From: Dinoroseobacter sp034111085
GTDB taxonomy: Bacteria > Pseudomonadota > Alphaproteobacteria > Rhodobacterales > Rhodobacteraceae
Length of the DNA stretch: 64,000 nucleotides
NCBI GenBank assembly: GCA_034111085.1
Contig: JAWUXZ010000034.1
Span: 201,489-265,488, forward strand
Direction of reading: 5' to 3'
In this document: one piece after another, positions 51,704 to 60,690 of the stretch
How positions within the stretch are numbered: position 1 is the first letter of the stretch
How the letters are laid out: each line of letters begins with the position of its first letter
Notes under the pieces: generated by a model
Databases searched by the model: none
Seen by the model: the letters and a program-made list of their open reading frames with translations, nothing else
Told to the model about the DNA's origin: nothing
Program-made: the position numbers and the translations under genes

Positions 51704-52235
51704 CAGTTTCGCGCTTCAGGTCTGGCTTTACCGCGCGCTGGCCTGCGTGCTGGTGGGCCTGTGGTCGTTCCTGACGCTACTGCCCCTTGGTGGCCCGGTC
51801 TCACCGTTGCCATGGCCTGACATCATCTTCTGCGTGATGATCGCGTGGGTCGTGCGCCGCCCCGATCTGATGCCATTTCCACTGGTTGTGGTGCTGGGCC
51901 TGGTTATGGATTTCTTATTCTTCAAGACACCGGGGGCATGGACGCTGGTGCTGCTAATCTCGACCGAAGCGCTACGCAAATCAACCGATCAGGAAGGCGA
52001 TTCCGGGTTGGCGTTTGAGGCCGTCGCGGTGCTTTTGACCATGCTGGGCGCATTCCTCGGCCACCGGGCGATCCTGGCGCTGTTCAGCGTGCCGCAACCG
52101 CCGCTTGGCGGGACACTTCTCGAGCTTGTGTTCACGATCGTCGCTTACCCGCTTGTGGCGCTCGTCACGGTCTATATCTTTCGCATACGCCGCCCCGACC
52201 CATTAGAAACCCTGTCATTTAAGGTACGCGCATGA
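51696..52235 (+). CDS. mreD: Rod shape-determining protein MreD
   Basis: A 179-residue polytopic membrane protein with about five helices, starting MVDSFALQVWLYRALACVLV. Family context includes SPLPWPDIIFCVMIAWVVRR and a final YIFRIRRPDPLE. It partners MreC. The start is inside the mreC 3' end and the stop overlaps the mrdA ATG (ATGA, 52232-52235), placing it securely in the operon. Confidence 0.9.
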   Translation: MVDSFALQVWLYRALACVLVGLWSFLTLLPLGGPVSPLPWPDIIFCVMIAWVVRRPDLMPFPLVVVLGLVMDFLFFKTPGAWTLVLLISTEALRKSTDQEGDSGLAFEAVAVLLTMLGAFLGHRAILALFSVPQPPLGGTLLELVFTIVAYPLVALVTVYIFRIRRPDPLETLSFKVRA

Positions 52236-54175
52236 GACGCACGGACCGCGAGACCGAAGCTAGCGTCCGAAAAATCTCCCGCCGCACGGCTGTGCTGGGG
52301 GTGGCACAGCTTGGGTTTCTAGGTGTGCTCGGTTGGCGGATGCGGCAGTTGCAGGTTGAGCGCGCCGACGAGTTTCGCCTGCTCGCAGAAGAGAACCGCA
52401 TCAATTTTCGCCTACTGCCGCCCGCGCGCGGTCTGATCTATGATCGTAACGGCGTGGTGCTGGCCGAGAACGAGCCGAACTACCGCGTTGTCATCGTGCG
52501 CGAGGATGCCGGCGATGTGGACATGGTCCTCGAGCGCCTCGCCATGCTGATCCCGCTGGACGCCGACGAACTTGAGCGCACCCGCCGCGAGATATCGCGC
52601 CGCTCGCCTTTTGTGCCGATCACCATTGCGGACCGTCTGACGTGGGAAGATTTCGCCGAGGTTGCCGTTAACGCGCCTGCATTGCCCGGCATCACGCCCG
52701 AGGTTGGTTTGTCTCGCTATTATCCGTTGGGGGCAGATTTCGCCCATGTCGTTGGGTATGTCGGCCCGGTTTCGGACTTTGATTTGCAGCGTATCGACGA
52801 TGACGATCCGCTGCTGCAAATCCCGCGCTTCCAGATCGGCAAGACCGGGGTGGAAAACCGATTGGAGCGCACATTGCGCGGCAGTGCCGGCACCAAACGC
52901 ATCGAGGTGAACGCCGCAGGGCGCGTTATGCGCGAACTGGACCGCGAAGAAGGCCGCCCCGGTGCCAATATCCAACTGACCGTGGATTACGCGCTTCAAA
53001 ACTATGTTGAGGCGCGTCTGGGCGAAAGCAGCTCGTCGGGCATCGTTCTGGATATCGAGAATGGTGATATCCTCGCGCTGGGATCTGCCCCCACTTACGA
53101 CCCGAACCTGTTTGTGCGCGGCATTACCACGACCGACTACAACGCGCTTCTGAACAACCCGTACCGGCCGCTCGCCACGAAAAGCGTGCAAGGCACCTAT
53201 CCACCCGGATCGACCTTCAAGATGGTCACGGCGCTGGCAGCACTTGAAGACGGCGTGATGGATCTGGACGAGCGGATTACGTGCGGCGGTTTTACCGAGC
53301 TTGGCGATCGTCGCTTTCACTGCTGGAAGCGCGGCGGGCACGGGCGCATGGATCTCAAGGCGTCCTTGCGGCAAAGCTGCGACGTCTATTACTACGAAAT
53401 CGCTCAACGCGTCGGGATCAACAAGATCAGCGCGATGGCGCGACGTCTGGGCCTCGGGCAGCGCTATGATTTGCCGTTGAATGCAATTGTCGAAGGCCTG
53501 ATGCCAACGCGCGAATGGAAAAAGCAAGTGCGCGGCGAAGACTGGCTGATCGGCGATACGTTGAATGCGTGCATCGGGCAGGGGTTTATGCTCGCCTCGC
53601 CCATGCAGCTTGCGGTGATGACGGCGCGTCTGGCCACCAACCGCGCGATAGAGCCGAACCTGATCCGTACCATCGATGGGCGCACACCTGAGCGCACGCC
53701 TGCGCCGGGCCTCGGGATCAATGAAGAGCATCTGGCAGCAGTACGTGATGCTATGGACCAGGTGATGAACACGCGCTCGGGCACCGCCTATAGCGCGCGC
53801 CTTGTGGCGGATGAATATCGTATCGCGGGAAAAACCGGCACCAGCCAAGTGCGCAACATTACTGTCGCCGAACGTGCGACCGGTGTGATCCGCAACGCTG
53901 ACCTGCCGTGGGAGCGCCGCGACCATGCGCTGTTTGTCGGCTACGGCCCGCAGCCCGCGCCGCGCTATGCTGTGTCGGTGATTGTCGAGCACGGCGGTGG
54001 CGGGTCCGCAGTTGCTGCCCCGATTGCGCGCGATATCTTACTGCGCGCGATGCACGGCGATTTGCCCCCGTTGGCTGCCTACCCATCGCACCTGCGCAAC
54101 GCGATTGGCCGCGAGCGCGACGCGCTAGAATTATTGCCACCGATCCAACCCACGCAAGGACGCAGCCGGGCATGA
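52232..54175 (+). CDS. mrdA: Penicillin-binding protein 2 (peptidoglycan transpeptidase)
   Basis: A 647-residue class B PBP. It has an N-terminal anchor helix (RTAVLGVAQLGFLGVLGW), the dimerisation domain with ARGLIYDRNGVVLAENEP, and a transpeptidase domain with SxxK (PPGSTFKMVTAL), SxN equivalent (RQSCDVYYYEIA) and KTGT (YRIAGKTGTSQVR). It cross-links lateral-wall peptidoglycan with RodA. It is coupled at both ends by ATGA overlaps. Confidence 0.96.
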   Translation: MRRTDRETEASVRKISRRTAVLGVAQLGFLGVLGWRMRQLQVERADEFRLLAEENRINFRLLPPARGLIYDRNGVVLAENEPNYRVVIVREDAGDVDMVLERLAMLIPLDADELERTRREISRRSPFVPITIADRLTWEDFAEVAVNAPALPGITPEVGLSRYYPLGADFAHVVGYVGPVSDFDLQRIDDDDPLLQIPRFQIGKTGVENRLERTLRGSAGTKRIEVNAAGRVMRELDREEGRPGANIQLTVDYALQNYVEARLGESSSSGIVLDIENGDILALGSAPTYDPNLFVRGITTTDYNALLNNPYRPLATKSVQGTYPPGSTFKMVTALAALEDGVMDLDERITCGGFTELGDRRFHCWKRGGHGRMDLKASLRQSCDVYYYEIAQRVGINKISAMARRLGLGQRYDLPLNAIVEGLMPTREWKKQVRGEDWLIGDTLNACIGQGFMLASPMQLAVMTARLATNRAIEPNLIRTIDGRTPERTPAPGLGINEEHLAAVRDAMDQVMNTRSGTAYSARLVADEYRIAGKTGTSQVRNITVAERATGVIRNADLPWERRDHALFVGYGPQPAPRYAVSVIVEHGGGGSAVAAPIARDILLRAMHGDLPPLAAYPSHLRNAIGRERDALELLPPIQPTQGRSRA

Positions 54176-55317
54176 GTTATCTTGAGTATAACGTCCGCAC
54201 CGTGCCCTCAGGGCCGAGCAAGCTGCTTTATGTCAACTGGGGGCTAATTTTGCTGCTAGTGGCGGTCGCGAGCATGGGGTTCGTGATGCTTTATTCCGTT
54301 GCGGGCGGCGATATCTCGCGCTGGGCTGAACCGCAGATGAAGCGCTTTGCCCTCGCGCTGGCTATCTTGTTTTTCGTTGCGATGGTGCCCATTCACATTT
54401 GGCGAAATCTGGCCTTCGTAGCCTATGGTGGCACGCTGATCTTGCTGCTGATGGTAGAGTTTTTTGGCGTAATTGGCATGGGCGCACAGCGCTGGATTGA
54501 TCTGGGCTTCATGCGTCTGCAGCCGTCCGAGTTGATGAAGATCACCATGGTGATGATGCTGGCGGCTTACTACGATTGGCTCGATGTCGATAAGGTCTCG
54601 CGTCCGCAATATCTGGTGCTGCCGGTTGCGATCATCCTTCTGCCTGTGGCGCTGGTACTTGGCCAACCCGACCTTGGAACTGCACTGCTACTGCTGCTGG
54701 GCGGCGCGGTCGTGTTGTTCATCGCAGGCGTCCACTGGGCCTATTTCGGCGCGATCCTAGCGGGCGGGGTCGGCACGATCTACGCGGTGTTCACCTCGCG
54801 CGGGACCGACTGGCAGCTGCTAAAGGACTACCAATACCGCCGTATCGACACCTTCCTAGATCCCAGCCAAGACCCGCTCGGGGCGGGTTACCACATCACC
54901 CAATCCAAGATCGCGTTGGGATCGGGCGGCTGGACAGGCCGGGGCTTCATGGAGGGCACGCAAAGTCGGCTGAACTTCCTGCCCGAAAAGCACACCGACT
55001 TTATATTCACGACCTTGGCCGAGGAGTTTGGCTTCTTGGGCGGCGCATCGCTTTTGCTGCTCTATGCGCTGATCATTGCGTTCTGCATTGCGTCGGCGTT
55101 GAAGACACGAGACCGCTTTGCCTCGATCCTGATCCTCGGGATTGCTGCGGCGTTCTTTTTCTACTTCGCAGTGAACATGGCGATGGTGATGGGCCTCGCG
55201 CCTGTCGTGGGCGTTCCGTTGCCACTGGTCAGTTATGGCGGATCGGCCATGTTGGTAATTATGGCGGGGTTCGGCTTGGTGCAAAGTGCGCATATCCACC
55301 GACCGCGCGCACGATAA
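54172..55317 (+). CDS. rodA: Peptidoglycan glycosyltransferase RodA
   Basis: A 381-residue SEDS polymerase with ten helices. Family signatures: QPDLGTALLLLLGGAVVLFI, FLPEKHTDFIFTTLAEEFGF and the C-terminal PLPLVSYGGSAMLVIMAGFG. It polymerises glycan strands for the elongasome together with PBP2. The start at 54172 (MSYLEYNVRTVPSGPS) overlaps the mrdA stop. The longer frame from 53908 is a shadow of mrdA. Confidence 0.96.
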   Translation: MSYLEYNVRTVPSGPSKLLYVNWGLILLLVAVASMGFVMLYSVAGGDISRWAEPQMKRFALALAILFFVAMVPIHIWRNLAFVAYGGTLILLLMVEFFGVIGMGAQRWIDLGFMRLQPSELMKITMVMMLAAYYDWLDVDKVSRPQYLVLPVAIILLPVALVLGQPDLGTALLLLLGGAVVLFIAGVHWAYFGAILAGGVGTIYAVFTSRGTDWQLLKDYQYRRIDTFLDPSQDPLGAGYHITQSKIALGSGGWTGRGFMEGTQSRLNFLPEKHTDFIFTTLAEEFGFLGGASLLLLYALIIAFCIASALKTRDRFASILILGIAAAFFFYFAVNMAMVMGLAPVVGVPLPLVSYGGSAMLVIMAGFGLVQSAHIHRPRAR

Positions 55318-55331
55318 GGAACAAGATCTCC

Positions 55332-56276
55332 ATGAGTGTGAATGTGCTGTTTGCGGCCCTGCGGGTGCGCTGGACCCAATACGAGGCGCCCCTGCGCGCG
55401 GCGTTTGATAAGGTCGGCGTGTCAGTCAACCTGATCGCGGGTGATGCGCCCTATGAGCCTTCTCAGATCGACTACATCGTCTACGCGCCCAACAGCGACG
55501 TGCACGACTTTGCGCCGTTTACGCGCTGTAAGGCGGTGCTGAATCTGTGGGCCGGGGTCGAAGACGTGGTGGGCAATGACAGCCTGACACAACCGCTCGC
55601 CCGGATGGTGGATTTTGGTCTGACCGAGGGCATGGTCGAATGGTGCGTCGGGCATGTGATGCGCCACCATCTTGGTATGGACGCCCATATCCACGGACAG
55701 GATGGGGAGTGGCGCGCCGGGATAATCCCGCACCTCGCGCGTGACCGCGTGATTACGGTGCTGGGGATGGGCGAGTTGGGCCGTGAGGTTGCGCTAGCAC
55801 TGGCAGGATTGCGGTTTCAGGTCAGGGGTTGGAGCCGCTCAATGAGAGCGATTGACGGCGTCACGACATTTGCCGGCGCAGGCGGTTTGGCGGGTGCACT
55901 GGACGGCGCCGACGGTGTTGTGCTGCTGCTGCCGAACACGCCTGCAACCGAGAACACGCTGAATGCCGAGGCAATGGCCGCTTTGAAGCCCGGCGCGTTT
56001 GTCGTGAACCCCGGACGCGGGTCGCTTCTGGACGATGCGGCGTTGATTGCAGCGCTTGATGCCGGGCAGATCGGGCACGCGACGCTGGATGTGTTCCGGG
56101 TCGAGCCGTTGCCGAAAGATCATCCGTTCTGGGCGCATCCGAAGGTGACGGTGACGCCGCATATTGCGTCCGAGACGCGCGCCTCAAGTGCGGCTGAGGT
56201 TATTGCTGAGAACGTGCGGCGCGGCGAGGCGGGCGAGGCGTTCTTGCATCTCGTGGACCGCTCGGCCGGATACTAG
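55332..56276 (+). CDS. ghrA: Glyoxylate/hydroxypyruvate reductase A
   Basis: A 314-residue D-2-hydroxyacid dehydrogenase of the GhrA subgroup. The NAD(P)-binding motif is VLGMGELGREVALALAGL, and the catalytic Arg, Glu and His are in FVVNPGRGSLLDD, DVFRVEPLPKDHPFWAH and VTVTPHIASETRA. It reduces glyoxylate or hydroxypyruvate. It follows rodA by 14 bases and may be read from the rod operon, although its role is metabolic. Confidence 0.88.
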   Translation: MSVNVLFAALRVRWTQYEAPLRAAFDKVGVSVNLIAGDAPYEPSQIDYIVYAPNSDVHDFAPFTRCKAVLNLWAGVEDVVGNDSLTQPLARMVDFGLTEGMVEWCVGHVMRHHLGMDAHIHGQDGEWRAGIIPHLARDRVITVLGMGELGREVALALAGLRFQVRGWSRSMRAIDGVTTFAGAGGLAGALDGADGVVLLLPNTPATENTLNAEAMAALKPGAFVVNPGRGSLLDDAALIAALDAGQIGHATLDVFRVEPLPKDHPFWAHPKVTVTPHIASETRASSAAEVIAENVRRGEAGEAFLHLVDRSAGY

Positions 56277-56292
56277 AGCGCTCAGGCAGATA

Positions 56293-56348
56293 GGTCCGAA
56301 TCGGACCCATTGTTTCGCATGCGAAACAATGGGTCAACCCTGTTGACC
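56293..56348. repeat. Three nested inverted repeats including a perfect 32-bp palindrome
   Basis: Between ghrA and the convergent SseB-like gene there are: (1) GGTCCGA-A-TCGGACC (56293-56307); (2) a perfect palindrome at 56304-56335 whose left half is GACCCATTGTTTCGCA; and (3) GGTCAA-CCCTG-TTGACC (56332-56348). They share their GGTC/GACC ends, so neighbouring elements overlap. The core TGTTTC-GCATGC-GAAACA has the half sites of parS (TGTTTC-ACGT-GAAACA) with a longer centre. There is no T run, so it is a poor terminator. AT-rich sequence with further short palindromes (AACTTAAGTT) follows. Confidence 0.85.
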
Positions 56349-56386
56349 TTAACTTTATGATTTTATTAACTTAAGTTACGAACCCG

Positions 56387-57172
56387 TTAACGCAGCTTCG
56401 GCGGCATTTCGGGGTTCATACCGGGCGCGCCGGGGGTGTGTGGCCGTTTCAGCTCTGGCAAATCAAACCGCAATCCGTGTCGTGCAAGGGCGCCAGCCAG
56501 CGGACTCGATGCCTCAAAGAAGGCCACATCAATCATGCCCGCCTCGATCCCGGCGAATGTCAGCGCTTCCTGCGCGGCCTCAGCCAGCGAGACTTGCGCG
56601 TCGGGCAGCGCGTCGATGAATGCCAGCAGTGGCGCTTTGCTGCCGCCCTCATAGGTGGCCTGCACCAGATAGGCTGAGGCCGCCAAGCCCCCGGCGCGGG
56701 CCAGTTTCGCATCAAGTGCGGTCAACACGGCTTCGGGCAAGGCCATGGGCGGGTGGATTTCTGTTGGTTGCGCTTCCATTTCTGACGGGCGCGCAGCCAG
56801 GGTCTCGGCCAACCACACCAGCACTTCATGGGGCAACACGATGGACGAGGGGGCGACCTCGAGGTTCAGCCCAAGGCTCGCGCCCTGATCGGCCATCATC
56901 TGCACCAAACGCCGTCCGGGCATGGCGGCATAGGGTGCTGCCCCGCCAAGAAATTCGGTCAGACGCTCTTCGCGATCAAACGCGAGGACCATTTTGCCGT
57001 CATCAACGGGAAAGACGAGGGGGAAGAGTTCGCCGTCCTCAACTTCGGACGCCAGCGCGAGGACCAACTCACTATCGGCTACACGCTCGTAGAATTTCAG
57101 GCGCAGCGTAGTGTCGTCTGGAGCTGCCTCCATCGCGGCGTGGGCGGCATCAATGGCAGTGATCTCGGTCAT
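56387..57172 (-). CDS. SseB family protein
   Basis: A 261-residue protein with an N-terminal SseB domain (LRLKFYERVADSELVLALAS, FPVDDGKMVLAFDREERLTEF) and a second region resembling the SseB C-terminal domain (SAYLVQATYEGGSKAPLLAF). The family is linked to serine sensitivity in E. coli and has no known reaction. It starts at 57172 (MTEITAIDAAHAAM), overlapping the upstream stop as ATGA. Confidence 0.82.
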   Translation of the reverse strand: MTEITAIDAAHAAMEAAPDDTTLRLKFYERVADSELVLALASEVEDGELFPLVFPVDDGKMVLAFDREERLTEFLGGAAPYAAMPGRRLVQMMADQGASLGLNLEVAPSSIVLPHEVLVWLAETLAARPSEMEAQPTEIHPPMALPEAVLTALDAKLARAGGLAASAYLVQATYEGGSKAPLLAFIDALPDAQVSLAEAAQEALTFAGIEAGMIDVAFFEASSPLAGALARHGLRFDLPELKRPHTPGAPGMNPEMPPKLR

Positions 57173-57780
57173 GTAGCGAGAACCTCGGATACTCGGGTGC
57201 GCAGGGCGGGTAACAACTCGGCCGCGAACCACGGATTGCGTTTGAGCCATCCGGTATTGCGCCAAGACGGGTGCGGCAAGGGAAAGACGCGCGGCGCATG
57301 GTCCCGCCACGCAGCAACGGTGTCGGTCACGGAAGTGCGGGTCCCAAGGTGCCAGCGCTGGGCAGCACCCCCAACCAGCAAGATCAGGTCGATCTGCGGT
57401 AACGATTTCATAACTTTGGGGTGCCATGTTCGCGCACAAATCGGTGGCGGTGGAAGATCGCTGCCCTTGGCGTTGTAGCCCGGAAAGCAGAAGGCCATGG
57501 GCACGATAGCAATGCAGGCTTGGTCATAGAATGTAGCCGAATCAATACCCATCCAATCGCGCAGGCGGTCGCCTGACGGGTCGGTGAACGGCTGGCCACT
57601 GGCATGAACACGCGCGCCAGGGGCTTGGCCTGCAATCAAAAGGCGTGCGTCTTGATGGAACCAAACGACCGGGCGCGGCGTATGGGCTGTTGTGGTGGCC
57701 GCAAAGCGGTCCGCGCATAGGCGACAGGCTTTGATGTCTGCGCGCAGGGCTGTGCTGTGCATGGGTGATGGTGACGTCAT
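57169..57780 (-). CDS. Uracil-DNA glycosylase family protein
   Basis: A 203-residue UDG-superfamily protein. Motif A region LLIAGQAPGARVHASGQPF corresponds to the water-activating segment, FCFPGYNAKGSDLP follows, and motif B is PLPHPSWRNTGWL with His. Cys residues CRLC near the N-terminus and CFPG/CART could bind an Fe-S cluster, as in family 4/5-like members. Base specificity is unknown. It is coupled to the SseB-like gene. Confidence 0.82.
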   Translation of the reverse strand: MTSPSPMHSTALRADIKACRLCADRFAATTTAHTPRPVVWFHQDARLLIAGQAPGARVHASGQPFTDPSGDRLRDWMGIDSATFYDQACIAIVPMAFCFPGYNAKGSDLPPPPICARTWHPKVMKSLPQIDLILLVGGAAQRWHLGTRTSVTDTVAAWRDHAPRVFPLPHPSWRNTGWLKRNPWFAAELLPALRTRVSEVLAT

Positions 57781-58230
57781 GAAGGTTAAGACTAACGGTT
57801 GAATGCCGCAAAGTAGAGGGCGCGCGAGGAGCGAATGCGCGGTTCGAGGCTATCGCGCTATATTCGACCTAGGCGTTCGGACTTCCAGACCAGCTAGGTC
57901 GCGACGATTGGCTTTACGGAATCGCGGCTCAAAGCCATGGTCGCGTCTTTAGCGGGCTCGTGCAGGACGCGGCAAAACTTCTCAGCGTAACTGCCTTAAT
58001 TCTGGCGCTGGTTCTGGGCAGTTTGAGGCATGTTCAGAGGCTTGTGGACTGGATCATGCCCCCGTCATAAGCACCTGCCCTAAATGCACCCGGTGTTCGC
58101 GCTCGGGTGACAATTCCGTAAAATGGGGCGGAAAATGCACGTTAGCCGACATAATGCTGCCCCATAGCCCCTCTATCCCTGACCTCTGAGACACACCGTT
58201 CCTATGTGAGGGACGGAAAAGGGATTGGTG
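57781..58230. other. 450-base gap ahead of kpsT, with a startless open frame
   Basis: No complete gene is visible. On the plus strand a frame is open from the TAG at 57870 to the TAA at 58068-58070 (66 codons) without ATG, GTG or TTG in its first half. It reads FGLPDQLGRDDWLYGIAAQS and later LLSVTALILALVLGSLRHVQ, which looks protein-like (a helix-forming tail) but is not recognised. The last 150 bases should hold the capsule promoter. No GGCGGTAG (JUMPstart/ops) sequence is present. Confidence 0.5.
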
Positions 58231-58890
58231 ATGATCGAGTTTGACCGCGTAAGCAAAAGCTTCTGGACCGGAAAGCAGCGCAAGGTGATCTTGAACGAAG
58301 CGTCGTTCCGGGTGGAACTTGGGCGTTCGGTCGGAATCCTTGCGCCTAACGGCACTGGCAAGACGACGATTATCAATATGATGGCTGGTCTCGAGAAGCC
58401 CGACGAAGGGTCGATCGCACGCACCAGCCGTATTTCGTTCCCGCTTGGGTTTATGGGTGGCGTTGTCAATCGCCACACCGGGCGCGAGAATGCGCGCTAT
58501 ATTGCACGGCTTTACGACCTCGACCCGGACTATGTTGAAGCGTTTTGCCGGTATTTGTGCGAGATTAAAGAATATTTCGACATGCCTGTTGGCACTTATA
58601 GTCAAGGCATGCGGGCGCGGTTCAGTTTTGCGCTGATGCTCGGCCTCGATTTTGACATCTATTTGATTGATGAAGGTATGCCGTCCACGACGGATGTCGG
58701 ATTTAACAAGCGCGCAGGGGCAGTTTTGCGCGAACGTCTGCAAACGGCGACCGTTGTCGTCGTCTCTCATCAGGCAAGTACTCTAGAAAAGTTCTGTCGT
58801 TCGGCTGCGGTGTTGTCGAACGGGAAGTTGCATATGTTTGAAACACTCGAAGAAGCGAAGCGTTTGTATGACTACGAAACCGAAAGCTAG
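58231..58890 (+). CDS. kpsT: Capsular polysaccharide ABC exporter ATPase (KpsT-like)
   Basis: A 219-residue ATPase with Walker A ILAPNGTGKTTIINMMAGL, the short Q-loop region typical of polysaccharide exporters (RISFPLGFMGGVVNRHTGRE), signature GTYSQGMRARFSFALML, Walker B FDIYLIDEGMP and H-loop VVVSHQAS. It powers export of group 2-type capsule with KpsM, which is not in this window. The start at 58231 (MIEFDRVSKSF) has AAGGG seven bases upstream, and GTG/TTG just upstream are less likely. Confidence 0.9.
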   Translation: MIEFDRVSKSFWTGKQRKVILNEASFRVELGRSVGILAPNGTGKTTIINMMAGLEKPDEGSIARTSRISFPLGFMGGVVNRHTGRENARYIARLYDLDPDYVEAFCRYLCEIKEYFDMPVGTYSQGMRARFSFALMLGLDFDIYLIDEGMPSTTDVGFNKRAGAVLRERLQTATVVVVSHQASTLEKFCRSAAVLSNGKLHMFETLEEAKRLYDYETES

Positions 58891-60688
58891 AAAGTTCCAC
58901 TTGCGGACCGGTCGGTCGGCGGCTGCACCTCAACGTGAGGTTGCGGCCGACGTCATACCTGCGCAACCGCGTGAGAAAACCTATGCGCCGCGCCCTGCCG
59001 CTGCCGCAGATGATCTGCCCTTTTCCGAGGCCCATGATGACGGCTTTGGCGGCATGGATTTTCGCGGTGACGGTGGCGTGCAACCCGCCGCTGCCGCGCC
59101 GCAGCGTGCAGTGGCCCCACGCCGCCCGCAGCGCGGTGTGTCCCAAGCCAACCCTGCGCAATCGGGGGGCGAACGCCCGCGCGCTCAAGTGGTCAAGAGG
59201 GCGCGTGCGCCTGATCCCCAACAGATGTCCGACCTCAGCAGCCAACAAGAGATCGAGGCCATTCGCAAGGAAGGTCTGACGGGTCGCCAGATGCGGATTG
59301 CGCGCCGTGTGGCGCAGCGCAATGGCCTGAACCCGGTGTCTGATCTGGATGCCGTGCGCCAGCTGCGCGAGCGCGGCATTGATCCGTTTGCCCGCGAGAA
59401 CATGCTACAATTGGTGGCAGGCGAGACCGCAAAGACGCCCGGGGCCGAACAAAACCAACTTCCCCAAACCGTCCCGCAAGGCAAGCCGCCCGCACCCGCT
59501 GGCGCGCCCAAAGGCGGCAATCCTACGACCGGCGCGGATGTGGCCAAGGAAGTCCAACGCATCCAGCGCGATATTCTGCGCCGCCGCCGCAAGCGGATGG
59601 TGCTGCTGTTCGCGCGGCTGATGTTTTTCGTGATGATCCCGACGTTTCTGGCGGGCGCATATTACTACCGCTATGCGACGCCGATGTATGCCACGAACTC
59701 AGAGTTCGTGATCCAGCAGGCCGATGGCGGTTCAGGCGGTGGCTTAGGCGGGATGTTCTCAGGTTCGCCCTTGGCGACCAGTCAGGACGCCGTGACGGTG
59801 CAAAGTTATTTGCAATCGCGTGATGCGATGCTGCGACTAGATGCTGATCTTGGCTTCAAAGTTCATTTCGAAGATGAATCCATCGACCCATTGCAACGTC
59901 TTGAGCCCAATTCCACCAACGAGGCCGCCTTTAGGGCCTACCGCCGTCACGTGAAGATCGGCTTTGATCCGACCGAAGGTATCGTCAAGATGGAAGTCAT
60001 CGCGGCGGATCCTGAAACGAGTGCGGCCTTTGCTGCTGCCCTGATCAGCTATGCCGAGCAACAGGTCGACAGCCTGACCGAGCGCTTGCGGGCCGACCAG
60101 ATGGCGGGGGCGCGTGAAAGTTATGAGGACTCGGAAATACGGATGCTTGCAGCCCAGCAAAGCGTCGTGACCTTGCAAGAACAACGCGGCGTGATGAGCG
60201 CGCAGGCTGAGGCCTCGTCACTCATGAGCCAGATTTCCACCTTCGAGGTTCAGCTTGCGAACGAGCGCCTGGCTCTGACCGAATTGCTGGTCAATGAGAA
60301 CCCGAACCGCACCCGTGTCTCGATTGCTGAAGGCAAAATTCAGCGGCTGGAAAACCTTGTTGGGGATCTGCGCGGTCGGATGACTGCAGGCGGAACCGGG
60401 GGGGCAGCGTCCTTGGCGCGGGTCTCGGGCGAATTGATGATTGCCGAGCAGGATTTGCAAACCCGTACGCTGCTGTTGCAACAATCTTTGCAATTGCTTG
60501 AGACCGCGCGGATTGAGGCCAACCGTCAGGTGCGCTATCTGTCTGTTGGCGTGAAGCCGATTGCCCCAGACGAGGCCGCCTATCCACGCGCGCTGGAAAA
60601 CACGTTCCTCGCGTTCATGATCTTTGGCGGGATCTATCTGATGCTATCGCTGACCGCTTCGATATTACGCGAACAGGTCTCGGGGTAA
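58868..60688 (+). CDS. kpsE: Capsule polysaccharide export inner-membrane protein (KpsE-like)
   Basis: A 606-residue polysaccharide co-polymerase/exporter subunit. The first ~240 residues are Pro/Ala/Gln-rich and probably disordered, apart from a helical block (EIEAIRKEGLTGRQMRIARR). A membrane helix follows (LLFARLMFFVMIPTFLAGAY), then a periplasmic region with coiled coils (about 380-560) and a second helix near the C-terminus (FLAFMIFGGIYLMLSLTASI). It starts at 58868 (MTTKPKARKFHL), overlapping kpsT by 23 bases. It links the ABC exporter to the outer-membrane channel. Confidence 0.85.
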   Translation: MTTKPKARKFHLRTGRSAAAPQREVAADVIPAQPREKTYAPRPAAAADDLPFSEAHDDGFGGMDFRGDGGVQPAAAAPQRAVAPRRPQRGVSQANPAQSGGERPRAQVVKRARAPDPQQMSDLSSQQEIEAIRKEGLTGRQMRIARRVAQRNGLNPVSDLDAVRQLRERGIDPFARENMLQLVAGETAKTPGAEQNQLPQTVPQGKPPAPAGAPKGGNPTTGADVAKEVQRIQRDILRRRRKRMVLLFARLMFFVMIPTFLAGAYYYRYATPMYATNSEFVIQQADGGSGGGLGGMFSGSPLATSQDAVTVQSYLQSRDAMLRLDADLGFKVHFEDESIDPLQRLEPNSTNEAAFRAYRRHVKIGFDPTEGIVKMEVIAADPETSAAFAAALISYAEQQVDSLTERLRADQMAGARESYEDSEIRMLAAQQSVVTLQEQRGVMSAQAEASSLMSQISTFEVQLANERLALTELLVNENPNRTRVSIAEGKIQRLENLVGDLRGRMTAGGTGGAASLARVSGELMIAEQDLQTRTLLLQQSLQLLETARIEANRQVRYLSVGVKPIAPDEAAYPRALENTFLAFMIFGGIYLMLSLTASILREQVSG

Positions 60689-60690
60689 GT

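Noticed and set aside
53908..54171. 88-residue N-terminal extension of RodA
   Set aside because: It lies inside mrdA in a different frame and is Cys/Arg-rich; the ATGA junction at 54172 gives the canonical RodA start.
56304..56335. Rho-independent terminator for ghrA
   Set aside because: The palindrome has no loop and no T run on either strand, and it is far longer than needed; a protein-binding site is more likely.
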